30,177 nt of DNA from IMG/VR virus record IMGVR_UViG_3300035698_002955, positions 1-30,177 of that record. One strand, given 5' to 3'. Within the stretch, counting starts at the first letter, position 1. Every line of letters starts with the position of its first letter. This document shows, piece after piece, positions 1-6,472 of this stretch. Source of the stretch: a virus. The notes beneath the pieces were generated by a model that was not told where the DNA came from, searched no databases, and saw only the letters and a program-made list of their open reading frames with translations. The translations under genes were made by a program, and so were the position numbers.

Positions 1-104
1 AAGAAACCGCCCAATTCATAACCCAAGCCGCCAACAGCCGCCAGTCGATAAAGTGGGCAATTACAGAGATTGAGCGCTTGACCAAGATAGCAGGGGGCGC
101 GTGA
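1..104 (+). CDS. C-terminal fragment of an unidentified phage protein
   Basis: An open frame enters from the left edge and ends at TGA 102-104, giving the last 33 residues of a protein (ending ERLTKIAGGA). The tail is mixed charged and helical, with no motif I recognise. Its stop overlaps the ATG of the next gene (ATGA at 104-107), the tight coupling used by all genes of this left-hand plus-strand group. The start lies outside the window, so no function is proposed. Confidence 0.55.
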   Translation, partial: ETAQFITQAANSRQSIKWAITEIERLTKIAGGA

Positions 105-331
105 TGACCACAAAAGAAATGAAGCAAGAACACGATGCGGCTGCGCGTGTGCCGAAAGGTTGGGTTTTGATGCCTGTTGAGCCTCTGGCTGAGCAAATGA
201 TGGCGGCTCAAGTTGTGCAGATATCGGAAGATAGTTTTAATTTTGACGGTAGTAGGAGTTGCGGCGGGGCGTCCTATGCTTTGTACAAAGCCCTAGTAGC
301 AGCCGCGCCAACTTATAAGGGGGATGTGTGA
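104..331 (+). CDS. small accessory phage protein, paralogue of the 29200-29382 gene
   Basis: A 75-residue protein starting MTTKEMKQEHDAAA and ending ALVAAAPTYKGDV. I chose ATG 104 rather than GTG 101 because the paralogue on the opposite strand at 29382 starts at the same codon and the upstream stop overlaps it (ATGA). The two copies share an identical first 42 nt and an identical last 44 nt, with a divergent and longer middle here. The core motif KGWVLMPVEP resembles short phage proteins built around a W-VLVP core, whose function is unknown. The gene is soluble, with no membrane segment. The next gene starts on its stop codon. Confidence 0.75.
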   Translation: MTTKEMKQEHDAAARVPKGWVLMPVEPLAEQMMAAQVVQISEDSFNFDGSRSCGGASYALYKALVAAAPTYKGDV

Positions 332-489
332 TGCACAGATTAATAATGCGTTTGATTTTTTACACGCTAGGATTGGTTCATGGGATAACAGCTTTAATGC
401 TTATGTGGGGTGGGCAACCACATTTCGAACCGCATGTTTTGGGTATTTTATTCCTAATCCTTGCAACCATATTAGGAGAAAACCAATGA
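331..489 (+). CDS. small two-helix membrane protein
   Basis: The ATG overlaps the preceding TGA (TGATG at 329-333) and the frame ends at TGA 487-489, giving 52 residues. Two hydrophobic stretches (about residues 8-25 and 36-48) are separated by a short polar loop, so an inner-membrane hairpin is likely. Its stop lies at the left edge of the 52-bp repeat. No family is recognised. Position in a run of accessory genes suggests a dispensable moron-type protein, but that is inference. Confidence 0.5.
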   Translation: MHRLIMRLIFYTLGLVHGITALMLMWGGQPHFEPHVLGILFLILATILGENQ

Positions 490-538
490 CGACCAAATGA
501 ATGAAACCCACCAAAAACAGAGAAAGAATAGTAAAATG
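487..538 (+). repeat. 52-bp direct repeat, copy 1 (gene-junction repeat)
   Basis: These 52 bp recur exactly at 1513-1564. The repeat begins TGACGACCAAATGAATG and ends AATAGTAAAATG. It covers a stop codon (AAATGA), an overlapping ATG, a purine-rich stretch that can serve as ribosome binding site, and a second in-frame ATG. It spans the junction between an upstream gene end and the downstream gene start, and the flanks on both sides differ between copies. Confidence 0.95.
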
Positions 539-1207
539 CAAGCATACCTAAATAATCCAGAACTAAAAACACAAGTCCTAGCAACAATGAAGGCACACCG
601 TGTGGCTGATACTCTGGTTAAAGGCCAATATTGGGGAGACGGAAAAGGGTGCGCCGTTGGGTGTCTTATTCATGGGTCAGACCACGAGGAATACGAGACA
701 CAGTTCGGCATCCCACAGGCTCTAGCGCAACTTGAGGACTCCATCTTTGAAGGGCTACCAAATGATCAAGCTATGGTTTGGCCTGAACGGTTCTTGAGTG
801 CCTTCGAGGTCGGTAAAGATTACTCTAAGGTTTGGAATCACTTTGCGGTATGGCTGCTTATTGATCCAGAAGTGGGGGTTATTCACTATGCAGACGAACG
901 CGGTAAAATCGCTATTAAAGGTGTGGCTGAACTTCACCAAAAAGAAATAGACGGGAAACCTGCGGGGGATGCTGCGAGGGATGCTGCGAGGGCTGCTGCG
1001 GGGGCTGCAGCGGGGGCTGCAGCGTGGGATGCTGCGTGGGATGCTGCGGGGGATGCTGCGAGGGCTGCAGCGAGGGCTGCAGCGAGGGCTGCAGCGTGGG
1101 ATGCTGCGGGGGATGCTGCGAGGGATGCTGCGAGGGATGCTGCTTATGAGCGGATGGCCGATAAGCTTATTGAGTTGATTGAGAATACGAAAACAGAGGG
1201 GGAATAG
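497..1207 (+). CDS. alanine-rich repeat phage protein of unknown function
   Basis: A 236-residue protein if started at ATG 497, which overlaps a stop (AAATGA). The in-frame ATG 536 (MQAYLNNPELK) is an alternative with the purine run AGAGAAAG upstream. The first 150 residues form a globular domain containing KGQYWGDGKGCAVGCLIHGS and a WPERFLSAF segment. Residues about 155-216 are repeats of four residues (D/A-A-A-R/W/G) followed by a short charged helix. The A-rich part would form a long amphipathic or Ala-packed helix. I recall proteins of this layout in phages and prophages, without a known role. The repeat DNA is described separately. Confidence 0.8.
   Translation: MNETHQKQRKNSKMQAYLNNPELKTQVLATMKAHRVADTLVKGQYWGDGKGCAVGCLIHGSDHEEYETQFGIPQALAQLEDSIFEGLPNDQAMVWPERFLSAFEVGKDYSKVWNHFAVWLLIDPEVGVIHYADERGKIAIKGVAELHQKEIDGKPAGDAARDAARAAAGAAAGAAAWDAAWDAAGDAARAAARAAARAAAWDAAGDAARDAARDAAYERMADKLIELIENTKTEGE
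963..1142 (+). repeat. tandem 12-bp repeat coding the Ala-rich helix
   Basis: About 15 imperfect copies of a 12-bp unit of the type GATGCTGCGAGG or GCTGCAGCGGGG. Each unit encodes a four-residue step (D/A-A-A-R/G/W). The unit is a multiple of three, so gain or loss of copies keeps the frame open on both strands. This explains the long antisense open frame at 755-1216, which I treat as a shadow. Confidence 0.9.
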
Positions 1208-1210
1208 AGG

Positions 1211-1354
1211 ATGCATTATGAAGACGAAGCTTTTTGCTCAGGACTATTGATTGGCGCTATTGTTGTGTCTTTGATCGTGTGGATTTGGCCTAATACTGAA
1301 CTCCCCCGAAACCAACACTGCGAGATCGTTGGGAAGGTGGTGGATGATGAGTGA
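1211..1354 (+). CDS. small single-pass membrane protein
   Basis: ATG 1211 follows GAGG by no more than a base or two, and the frame ends at TGA 1352-1354 (47 residues). A hydrophobic segment of about 19 residues (LLIGAIVVSLIVWIWP) follows a short acidic N-terminus. The C-terminus contains one Cys and is acidic. It starts 4 nt after the Ala-rich gene and overlaps the next gene, so it belongs to the same plus-strand transcript. Function unknown. Confidence 0.5.
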   Translation: MHYEDEAFCSGLLIGAIVVSLIVWIWPNTELPRNQHCEIVGKVVDDE

Positions 1355-1526
1355 AGAATACGAAGTTGAAGTTCAATTCAAATCACATAGCATATTTTCT
1401 GTAACTGCCGACTCCAAAAAAGAGGCGATAGAGCTTGTTAGGCATAACGCGGGAGACAGCGCATTAATATACATATCAGGAATTCAAGACTATCAATGGT
1501 CAACAGCGATAGTGACGACCAAATGA
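1347..1526 (+). CDS. small phage protein with beta-alpha-beta look
   Basis: Start at ATG 1347 (MSEEYEVEVQF) or the adjacent ATG 1344. GGGAAGG at 1331-1337 is a good ribosome binding site for either, whereas ATG 1329 upstream has none. The 59-60 residues read as a strand (YEVEVQFKSHSIFSVTA), a helix (SKKEAIELVRHN) and a C-terminal strand, like many small phage proteins with a strand-helix-strand layout. Its last codons (VTTK, stop) lie inside the second copy of the 52-bp repeat. Function unknown. Confidence 0.6.
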   Translation: MSEEYEVEVQFKSHSIFSVTADSKKEAIELVRHNAGDSALIYISGIQDYQWSTAIVTTK

Positions 1527-1564
1527 ATGAAACCCACCAAAAACAGAGAAAGAATAGTAAAATG
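1513..1564 (+). repeat. 52-bp direct repeat, copy 2
   Basis: Identical to 487-538. Here the repeat holds the last codons and stop of the gene ending at 1526 and the first 14 codons of the following gene. In copy 1 the upstream gene is different and ends at the left edge. The repeat therefore behaves as a linker between exchangeable genes. Confidence 0.95.
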
Positions 1565-1735
1565 AACTCAGTATATAACCCAAGCAGTACAATAAGAACA
1601 GCAGACAGAAAGCGTAAGAACGCGCAGCTCATTGATTTATGCAAAGATAAGTGCAACGAGCATAAAGGCGCTTGTGAGGTCGGTGAGGGCTACTTTATTG
1701 TCGATAGCAAGATTTATGATATTGAGGTTAAGTGA
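1523..1735 (+). CDS. small Cys-containing accessory protein
   Basis: Started at ATG 1523, which overlaps the upstream stop (AAATGA), it gives 70 residues. Starting at ATG 1562 (MNSVYNPSS) would give 57. The first 14 residues equal those of the Ala-rich protein because both lie in the 52-bp repeat. The rest is basic, then has three Cys (LCKDKCNEHKGACEVGEG) and a short beta end. A small metal-binding or disulfide protein is possible. It converges on the lysis operon, whose stop lies 3 nt away. I see no hairpin terminator between them. Confidence 0.55.
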   Translation: MNETHQKQRKNSKMNSVYNPSSTIRTADRKRKNAQLIDLCKDKCNEHKGACEVGEGYFIVDSKIYDIEVK

Positions 1736-1737
1736 TA

Positions 1738-1962
1738 TCAATTCTCTAACTGCTGCTTTAGCTTATCAATATCACCAAGCCATAGCTCTAACTCAGGACA
1801 CTCTTGCAGGTACTTCCCGCACTTTAATACTATCTCTTCCCGCGCCTCGTTACCCAATACAGGAAAGGGCGGGTTATTTGTCGTCTTGCAAGCTGTCAAG
1901 CAAAGACTTGCCACGCTTACGAGGCTTAGCTGATATAGCGATGTCTTTTTTAAGCGCCTCAT
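1738..1962 (-). CDS. outer-membrane spanin-type lipoprotein (Rz1-like)
   Basis: A 74-residue protein from ATG 1962, chosen over ATG 2019 and 1992 because AAGG lies 6 nt upstream and the result is a normal signal peptide (MRRLKK, then hydrophobic). The lipobox LTAC puts the lipidated Cys at residue 25. The mature part starts KTTNNPPFPV and ends in a helical segment with Cys pairs (CGKYLQEC). Its 5' part lies in another frame inside the preceding gene, the overlapping arrangement typical of Rz/Rz1. Known role of the family: complete lysis by linking inner and outer membranes. Last gene of the minus-strand late operon. Confidence 0.75.
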   Translation of the reverse strand: MRRLKKTSLYQLSLVSVASLCLTACKTTNNPPFPVLGNEAREEIVLKCGKYLQECPELELWLGDIDKLKQQLEN

Positions 1963-2068
1963 TCTCTGCCTTAACTTGCTTTTTCTGCTCATGTGAACGC
2001 CCAAAAGAAAAGGCCGCAAAGAAATTAAGCAACCAGCCTAACGCCTTCGCGACAATTCCACTAATCAC
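1874..2068 (-). CDS. inner-membrane spanin-type protein (Rz-like, short)
   Basis: A 64-residue protein with one hydrophobic N-terminal segment (about residues 3-22, VAKALGWLLNFFAAFSF) followed by a charged coiled-coil-like stretch (HEQKKQVKAENEALKKDIA) and a basic tail. This is the layout of short Rz-like i-spanins. ATG 2068 overlaps the stop of the holin gene (ATGA). The lipoprotein gene starts inside it at 1962 and continues past its end. It is shorter than lambda Rz, so span across the periplasm would be limited. Family call by architecture only. Confidence 0.65.
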   Translation of the reverse strand: MISGIVAKALGWLLNFFAAFSFGRSHEQKKQVKAENEALKKDIAISAKPRKRGKSLLDSLQDDK

Positions 2069-2274
2069 CCTTTGGTCACCAAGCGGCCATAAGCAGCAAT
2101 AAGTGCGCCAATGCCAGTAATTACAGCCTCTACGTTATCCAATACCAAGGACAGAACTCCGCCCAGCTCAGCCGCACCCAGTGGGGTTAGGTCATAGCCA
2201 ATAAGGCCAGCAATAGTCGGTGTGATTGCAATCATTAGTCCGATATATGTTTTTTTACCTGATAAAATACTCAT
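2065..2274 (-). CDS. holin-like small membrane protein
   Basis: A 69-residue protein with two hydrophobic segments (about 10-25 and 40-61) and a basic C-terminus. The start MSILSGKKTYIG is a form I know from small phage holin-type proteins. AAAAGGAG lies upstream of ATG 2274. It directly follows the amidase gene and is translationally coupled to the spanin-type gene. Likely role: inner-membrane permeabilisation or timing of lysis. Other membrane proteins in this cluster (3186-3530, 3521-4060) could share or own that role, so the assignment is moderate. Confidence 0.6.
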   Translation of the reverse strand: MSILSGKKTYIGLMIAITPTIAGLIGYDLTPLGAAELGGVLSLVLDNVEAVITGIGALIAAYGRLVTKG

Positions 2275-2288
2275 AGCATAAACTCCTT

Positions 2289-2789
2289 TTAAGTTTTCGA
2301 ATTATTGTACCACATTACAACCCATCTGCTCAAACGGTCAAACAATGTAGGCTCGTGGATTAAGATTGGCTGCATTTCGCCTTTGAGATTAAGGAGCAGG
2401 ACGCTCTTATATTCAAAGTTAGGGCAAGTCTTGCCGCTATCGACCTCATTGTGACCATGAAACGTCACGTTGTAATCATCATTAAGCTTGCGACAAAGCA
2501 CCGTGAGTGCATCAAATTGCTTTTGTGTGAAGTTATCACGCCCAGACAGGCAGATAGCTACGGAGCCAGTGTTATGCCCCCCTTGTGCGGCTGGTATCCT
2601 ACTTATTGGACGGCCAATCTGAGTATGACCCTCACTGGTGATAAAGAAGTGGTAAGCGACATCAGACCAAGGTTTGCTTGGATCTTTAGGGTCTGGCGAC
2701 ATATGCCACTTACGGATAACGCTTATGTCATCATGGTGGGCGTGGTCACTGTCTGAGCAGTGGATGTAAACTTTGTTTATTTTTCTCAT
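2289..2789 (-). CDS. N-acetylmuramoyl-L-alanine amidase endolysin
   Basis: A 166-residue Amidase_2/PGRP-type zinc amidase that cuts the bond between N-acetylmuramic acid and L-alanine. The zinc ligands of the T7 lysozyme family are all visible: His10 (YIHCS), His113 (HGHNE) and Cys122 (KTCPNF), with the catalytic Tyr46 (DVAYHF) and Lys120 equivalents. Length matches T7-like amidases (about 150) plus a short hydrophobic C-terminal tail (LSRWVVMWY). There is no signal peptide, so release would need a holin. It sits between a spanin-like pair and the holin-like gene. Confidence 0.93.
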   Translation of the reverse strand: MRKINKVYIHCSDSDHAHHDDISVIRKWHMSPDPKDPSKPWSDVAYHFFITSEGHTQIGRPISRIPAAQGGHNTGSVAICLSGRDNFTQKQFDALTVLCRKLNDDYNVTFHGHNEVDSGKTCPNFEYKSVLLLNLKGEMQPILIHEPTLFDRLSRWVVMWYNNSKT

Positions 2790-2799
2790 TTTAACCGCC

Positions 2800-2994
2800 T
2801 TATCTAAATATCACTTTTGGCTCTATACGAACCTTACATGCTAATCCGTCTCTGTCTTTTTCATGCCACTCGCAGGGCAACGATAAAGACGTTTGGAATG
2901 ATCTTTTGTTTTCGCAGCTAGCCACGACCGTCAGCGCCGCGATAAAGCAAAGCCCGCTCAATACTCGCTGCAATTTTATCACCGCTCTTTTCAT
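2800..2994 (-). CDS. small lipoprotein, second Rz1-like candidate
   Basis: A 64-residue protein with signal peptide (MKRAVIKLQR, then hydrophobic) and lipobox VASC, giving lipidated Cys27. GGAGG lies 3-4 nt before ATG 2994. The mature part is short, charged and has two more Cys (LPCEWHEKDRDGLACKV). Its first 77 nt overlap, in another frame, the end of the 88-residue membrane/coiled-coil gene upstream. That overlap plus the lipobox gives a second Rz/Rz1-like pair in the same operon, upstream of the endolysin. Confidence 0.6.
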   Translation of the reverse strand: MKRAVIKLQRVLSGLCFIAALTVVASCENKRSFQTSLSLPCEWHEKDRDGLACKVRIEPKVIFR

Positions 2995-3184
2995 GCGCCT
3001 CCGCCATTCTACTAAGTGCTTCAGTATTCTTGTTTATGCTATCCGCTTGTCTTTTGTCGCTTTCTTTAATGTGCGAAAAAACAGACTTCAACACAAACCA
3101 AATAAGGAATATAAGCATCACAACTGCAGCACCTAAAACGCTGTTTTGCAATGTCTCCGATGCCATCATTGCGGATTTCTCCAT
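2918..3184 (-). CDS. single-pass membrane protein with coiled coil (i-spanin-like or holin-like)
   Basis: An 88-residue protein with one strong membrane helix (about 17-36, VLGAAVVMLIFLIWFVLKSV) near the N-terminus. A long polar helix follows (HIKESDKRQADSINKNTEAL and onward) with spacing compatible with a coiled coil. The shape fits an inner-membrane spanin with a short periplasmic coiled coil, or a BhlA-like holin accessory protein. The overlapping downstream lipoprotein gene favours a spanin-type pair. It starts right after the stop of the three-helix membrane gene. Confidence 0.5.
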   Translation of the reverse strand: MEKSAMMASETLQNSVLGAAVVMLIFLIWFVLKSVFSHIKESDKRQADSINKNTEALSRMAEAHEKSGDKIAASIERALLYRGADGRG

Positions 3185-3185
3185 A

Positions 3186-3530
3186 CTACTCTCCTGCCTC
3201 TATAATGGCACGGCAGGCCTTAACAAGTCTAAAAATAATAAACGGTGATATAAGTAAAAGACCAACGCGGCAAACATAAGCTAGTTGCCAGAACGAATGG
3301 TCAACCGTTATAAATGCACCAATACCCATTAATACAGTTGTGAATGTAAGGGCGCACTCCATTACCATCTTATCACGCAAGGCGTCTGTTATTTGATGCC
3401 TTGTCTCCCACATAAGGCGAGCAGCCCACATATACAAAAACATATTGACGCACGCTAGAAAAACCGTGGCCATTCCGAAGAATTGGTACAGCGTGAAATT
3501 GTCAATTAATATAACTTCTCTTAGATCCAT
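3186..3530 (-). CDS. three-helix membrane protein of the lysis region
   Basis: A 114-residue protein with three hydrophobic stretches (about 13-35, 59-77 and 84-103) separated by charged loops. It overlaps the upstream membrane gene by 10 bp and is followed immediately by the 88-residue gene. Small size, three helices and lysis-cluster position make it a class-I-holin-type candidate, but I recognise no family sequence. Competes with 2065-2274 for that role. Confidence 0.5.
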   Translation of the reverse strand: MDLREVILIDNFTLYQFFGMATVFLACVNMFLYMWAARLMWETRHQITDALRDKMVMECALTFTTVLMGIGAFITVDHSFWQLAYVCRVGLLLISPFIIFRLVKACRAIIEAGE

Positions 3531-4060
3531 AAAACCACCATAATTGAAAATGCTAACAAAACACCAGCCATAAACTCAGCAACACCATGCGGGTCTATGT
3601 TGTACTGCTCAACACGCCCCCTAGCATGAGAACCAATTTCATAACCTAATGGCCAGAGGAAAGCGCCGATAACGCCGCCAACTGGCAATGATATAATAAA
3701 CCCCTTAGCTGCCATCCATAACCACGAATAACCCTCATCGCCAACCTTCCATTTAAACGGCTTAGCTAGGAAATCAACGAACGGCATTAATGTCGCGCTT
3801 CTGTTCGGGTATCTGTTTTCACCCTTAACCCAACGCAATGCTGGCCATGTTGCCGATTGCATTCCAAGGTAGGAGACAACAAACCCAATAACGCCCGCTG
3901 CATAAAGCCCACTCCACTCATACGCAGCCCAACCAAACGGCAAGCAAAACAAAACCTCTGGAAGCCATGTTAATTTAAAGCGGTCAAGATACTTAGCGCC
4001 AAAGCCACCTCCCGCCATGCGGGAGAAAAAGCCCATATATAGGGGTAATAGCCAAATCAT
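3521..4060 (-). CDS. multi-pass phage membrane protein of unknown function
   Basis: A 179-residue protein with about four hydrophobic stretches (about 1-16, 33-65, 114-140 and 159-178) and Trp-rich loops (SATWPALRWVKG, GYSWLWMAAKG). AAAGGAAG lies before ATG 4060. I have seen proteins of this type near the end of phage structural operons, without an assigned role. It could be a holin, antiholin or superinfection-related protein. An AT-rich gap of about 50 bp upstream contains TATAAT (minus strand), a possible start of a lysis transcript, though the -35 is weak. Confidence 0.55.
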   Translation of the reverse strand: MIWLLPLYMGFFSRMAGGGFGAKYLDRFKLTWLPEVLFCLPFGWAAYEWSGLYAAGVIGFVVSYLGMQSATWPALRWVKGENRYPNRSATLMPFVDFLAKPFKWKVGDEGYSWLWMAAKGFIISLPVGGVIGAFLWPLGYEIGSHARGRVEQYNIDPHGVAEFMAGVLLAFSIMVVLWI

Positions 4061-4112
4061 AAATATTGCTTCCTTTAATATTATAATATCATCATGTATG
4101 TTTTAAATAAAA

Positions 4113-5237
4113 TTAACCGACCATCTCAGGGCGAATAGTTGAGCGCGACACTTCCCCGTGGTCTTTGTGGTACGTAATAACACTAGCCCCACGTTTCGAA
4201 AGCCACCCACCACGAACAGCGTAAGCGTCCTTTGCGGCAAGCGTGGGGTGTTGCTCAACAATCATCAAGCTGTCTTCTTTAACATCTACATGATGTTTGT
4301 GACCTAGATGCGCATAAGAGTATTCAGTGCGCCCAAACATATCCCTATACAAACCAGCAAAGACGCTAGACGAATTGGTGACTGTTCTTTTGTGACCATG
4401 ATGGAAAAACAAACTTGTCTTACCCCATTCGTAAGCGTAATAAGGGCTGTTCGTGTCGTCAACCGTTACCCGTGGATCGTCTTCGTACTTCTCATAAAAC
4501 AGCTCACGCAACCAAACGCTTCCGCTTGCGTCGTGGTTGCCTTCTGCAAGTATAATGTGAACATGCCCGTGCTTTTCCAGTAGCATCTGCACTATCTGCC
4601 GTATACCACGAATAGCCGCTCGTACTATCTTGGGGTAGCGTGCGTCAGCGTCCAGCACATGCCCGCTGGCTGGCGTAACTGAATTTAGACTGTCATAGTG
4701 CAGGAAGTCGCCTAGCTGCGCTATGATGGCTGTGTCTGAGTGCGGAGCGGCCTCAATTGCAGAGCCAAACCAATCTATAAGCATCTTAGACGCTATTTCA
4801 GTATCCCACTCATCGCCAGTCTCACCAGCCCACGAAAGCATCCCCATATGGTAATCCGTTACTACATAGCATGATGCTAGATTGTCGTTTGTTAGTGGGG
4901 TGCTGTTGTTGGGCAGTTCGCGCGGGATATCTTCACGCAATGCGGCGATGGCTTCGCGCATCATCTCTTCTTTACGCTCCAGATCCTCAGTGGTTTTAAC
5001 CCACTCGATTTTCTTGTCGCCCGTCTGGGCATCACGTAAAAATGATGTTCCCTTTAGTTTCATACCATCAGGGATAGAAAACCCGTTATCAACTAAACAT
5101 TCACAATGTCTAATCCATCTGCGAACTGTGCTTGGGGACATTCCATTTGTGCGAGAGAAAGCACGAACGGAAACCTCAATATTAACCCTCTCCAAAAAGG
5201 ATAACGCCTCTGGCTTTGTTTCTGGTCTTGTATTCAT
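4113..5237 (-). CDS. HTH plus calcineurin-like metallophosphoesterase
   Basis: A 374-residue protein. Residues about 17-45 contain a helix-turn-helix-like segment (RAFSRTNGMSPSTVRRWIRH). From residue 121 it is a calcineurin-type metallophosphoesterase with all metal motifs in order: D128-x-H130 (TDYHMG), GD177 (QLGDFLHYD), GN234-H235-D236, H280-G-H282 and GH313-K-H315. Enzymes of this fold hydrolyse phosphomono- or diesters, often in nucleic acids, using two metal ions. AAGGGGG precedes ATG 5237. It lies between the tail fibre group and lysis genes. Substrate cannot be read from the sequence. Nuclease, 2',3'-cyclic phosphodiesterase or RNA-end processing are all possible. Confidence 0.85.
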   Translation of the reverse strand: MNTRPETKPEALSFLERVNIEVSVRAFSRTNGMSPSTVRRWIRHCECLVDNGFSIPDGMKLKGTSFLRDAQTGDKKIEWVKTTEDLERKEEMMREAIAALREDIPRELPNNSTPLTNDNLASCYVVTDYHMGMLSWAGETGDEWDTEIASKMLIDWFGSAIEAAPHSDTAIIAQLGDFLHYDSLNSVTPASGHVLDADARYPKIVRAAIRGIRQIVQMLLEKHGHVHIILAEGNHDASGSVWLRELFYEKYEDDPRVTVDDTNSPYYAYEWGKTSLFFHHGHKRTVTNSSSVFAGLYRDMFGRTEYSYAHLGHKHHVDVKEDSLMIVEQHPTLAAKDAYAVRGGWLSKRGASVITYHKDHGEVSRSTIRPEMVG

Positions 5238-5259
5238 GATACCCCCTTAGATATACGTT

Positions 5260-5541
5260 TTAAAGTTTGCTTCTTTCGACTTGAATAGCTGCTTCAACCC
5301 CAGCAAGCCAACCGCCATCGTCACCAACTAAAGCCTCACGAACACGCCTATTGGTGACGCTCGCCTCAAGCTCGTTAATGGCGTTGATAATAGCCATGTA
5401 ATCAGCATACTCACTGACGATAGTATTGATCTCTTTAGCCGTAGGACGCTTTCCTAGCTCCGCAGGAAAATCAACAAGAACACCATCCACAGATAAAATG
5501 CCTTCAGCGTATCCGTACTTCCAAACAAGTGCATCTATCAT
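5260..5541 (-). CDS. tail-fibre-adjacent small protein (XkdW-like?)
   Basis: A 93-residue soluble protein with a short beta N-terminus (WKYGYAEGILSVDGVLVDFP) followed by PTAKEINTIVSEYADYMA and helices. The pattern of a PT-x-E-E/I-motif before a helix ending in Y resembles XkdW-type or tail-fibre assembly accessory proteins. Its start overlaps the last codons of the fibre gene by 4 bp, supporting a role with that fibre. The similarity is weak, so the function remains a guess. Confidence 0.55.
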   Translation of the reverse strand: MIDALVWKYGYAEGILSVDGVLVDFPAELGKRPTAKEINTIVSEYADYMAIINAINELEASVTNRRVREALVGDDGGWLAGVEAAIQVERSKL

Positions 5542-6470
5542 ACCAAAATCTCCTCAATTGTTAATGTGTGAGCCAAAACACCGCCTAAGCGTCTTGTGCC
5601 GCCCGCGCCATTAAGTGTTACCACTATACTGTCCTCAGCCGCCTCTCGTACCTTGAATGTGGTTGCACTTGTTGTCCCTGCTACCATTACGTACTCAAGA
5701 AACATACTAGTCCCGTCCCCAGACACAGAAGAGTACCCCTGAACAGCATGGATTGCGCTTGTTGCGGAATCTTGGAATAGTGCCGCAGTAAAAGTCTCAT
5801 TGGAGCCACCAACTGAGATGTTGATCTGTGCGCGTATTCTTAATTTGTTTGTTGCACTTGTCGGGGTTATTGCCAGTGTTATAGCCTCCAAACCCTCCCC
5901 ACTCTGGGGGATAGTGTCATCATTTGGTATTTGCGCCGTCCCCGTTGCCACTGCCGCTACTGACGCATTAACAGTCTGCACAAAAACAGAAGCCGCCGCT
6001 GTCTCCGCGCCATTAAAAACAACCCTGAACTCAGTCCCAGCCAAATCGTACTTCGCAATATAAAAAACATTAGCTGATATATCATCCGCAGCAAGTGCAA
6101 CGCCGTCCTTGTCTTTTAGGTCGGTAACCCCAACCCCTGAAACGTTGATTGTGCTCACTCCAGTATTAGCGTTACCCGCCTGAAACAAAACCAGCATCCC
6201 ATCAGTATAGGCCGCAGGCTGTATAAATCCGCCTTGAGCCGTCAAGACGTAAGCATCAGCCGCACCGCCGTCCGTGTACGATATAGCGCCTTGTGAAGTT
6301 CTTGTGATGGCTTGCGCGAGCATTTCGTCATCAGTATCAGCGCCGCCGCTTGGGTCAAGCGTTATACCTGCGCTTGTAACGGCATTCTCTAGCTCTTGCA
6401 TGATAGAGCCGTTAAACTCTGCCGCCGATAACGTGCTTACATTGTCCGTCTTGTCTGCAATATTACGCAT
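5538..6470 (-). CDS. tail fibre / receptor-binding protein
   Basis: A 310-residue beta-rich protein. The N-terminal part (about 1-50) is helical and includes FNGSIMQELENAV, likely attachment to the baseplate. The middle part (about 65-160) carries the phage fibre motif Y-x-DGMLVLFQAGNANTG-x-STINVSG, seen in many tail fibres. The C-terminal part (about 175-310) is an independent Ser/Thr/Gly-rich beta domain ending in TLTIEEILV, which probably binds the host surface. It follows gp48 with a 2-bp gap, as fibre genes do in Mu-like genomes, and is followed by a small accessory gene. Confidence 0.8.
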   Translation of the reverse strand: MRNIADKTDNVSTLSAAEFNGSIMQELENAVTSAGITLDPSGGADTDDEMLAQAITRTSQGAISYTDGGAADAYVLTAQGGFIQPAAYTDGMLVLFQAGNANTGVSTINVSGVGVTDLKDKDGVALAADDISANVFYIAKYDLAGTEFRVVFNGAETAAASVFVQTVNASVAAVATGTAQIPNDDTIPQSGEGLEAITLAITPTSATNKLRIRAQINISVGGSNETFTAALFQDSATSAIHAVQGYSSVSGDGTSMFLEYVMVAGTTSATTFKVREAAEDSIVVTLNGAGGTRRLGGVLAHTLTIEEILV

Positions 6471-6472
6471 AT

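Noticed and set aside
755-1216. 153-codon minus-strand frame with IPRS/CSPR repeats
   Set aside because: Antisense of the 12-bp repeat of the Ala-rich gene. A repeat unit divisible by three leaves the antisense frame open automatically.
1963-2019. Longer N-terminus for the Rz1-like lipoprotein
   Set aside because: Starting at 2019 or 1992 would put about 20 extra basic residues before the signal peptide. ATG 1962 has AAGG at a good distance.
2451-2756. 101-codon plus-strand frame opposite the amidase
   Set aside because: The minus-strand amidase has a full catalytic motif set, so the plus frame is a shadow.
4061-4112. Lysis promoter upstream of the four-helix membrane gene
   Set aside because: TATAAT is present on the minus strand, but the -35 region (TTTAAA at 16 bp) is poor in an AT-rich stretch, so I mention it only in the gene entry.
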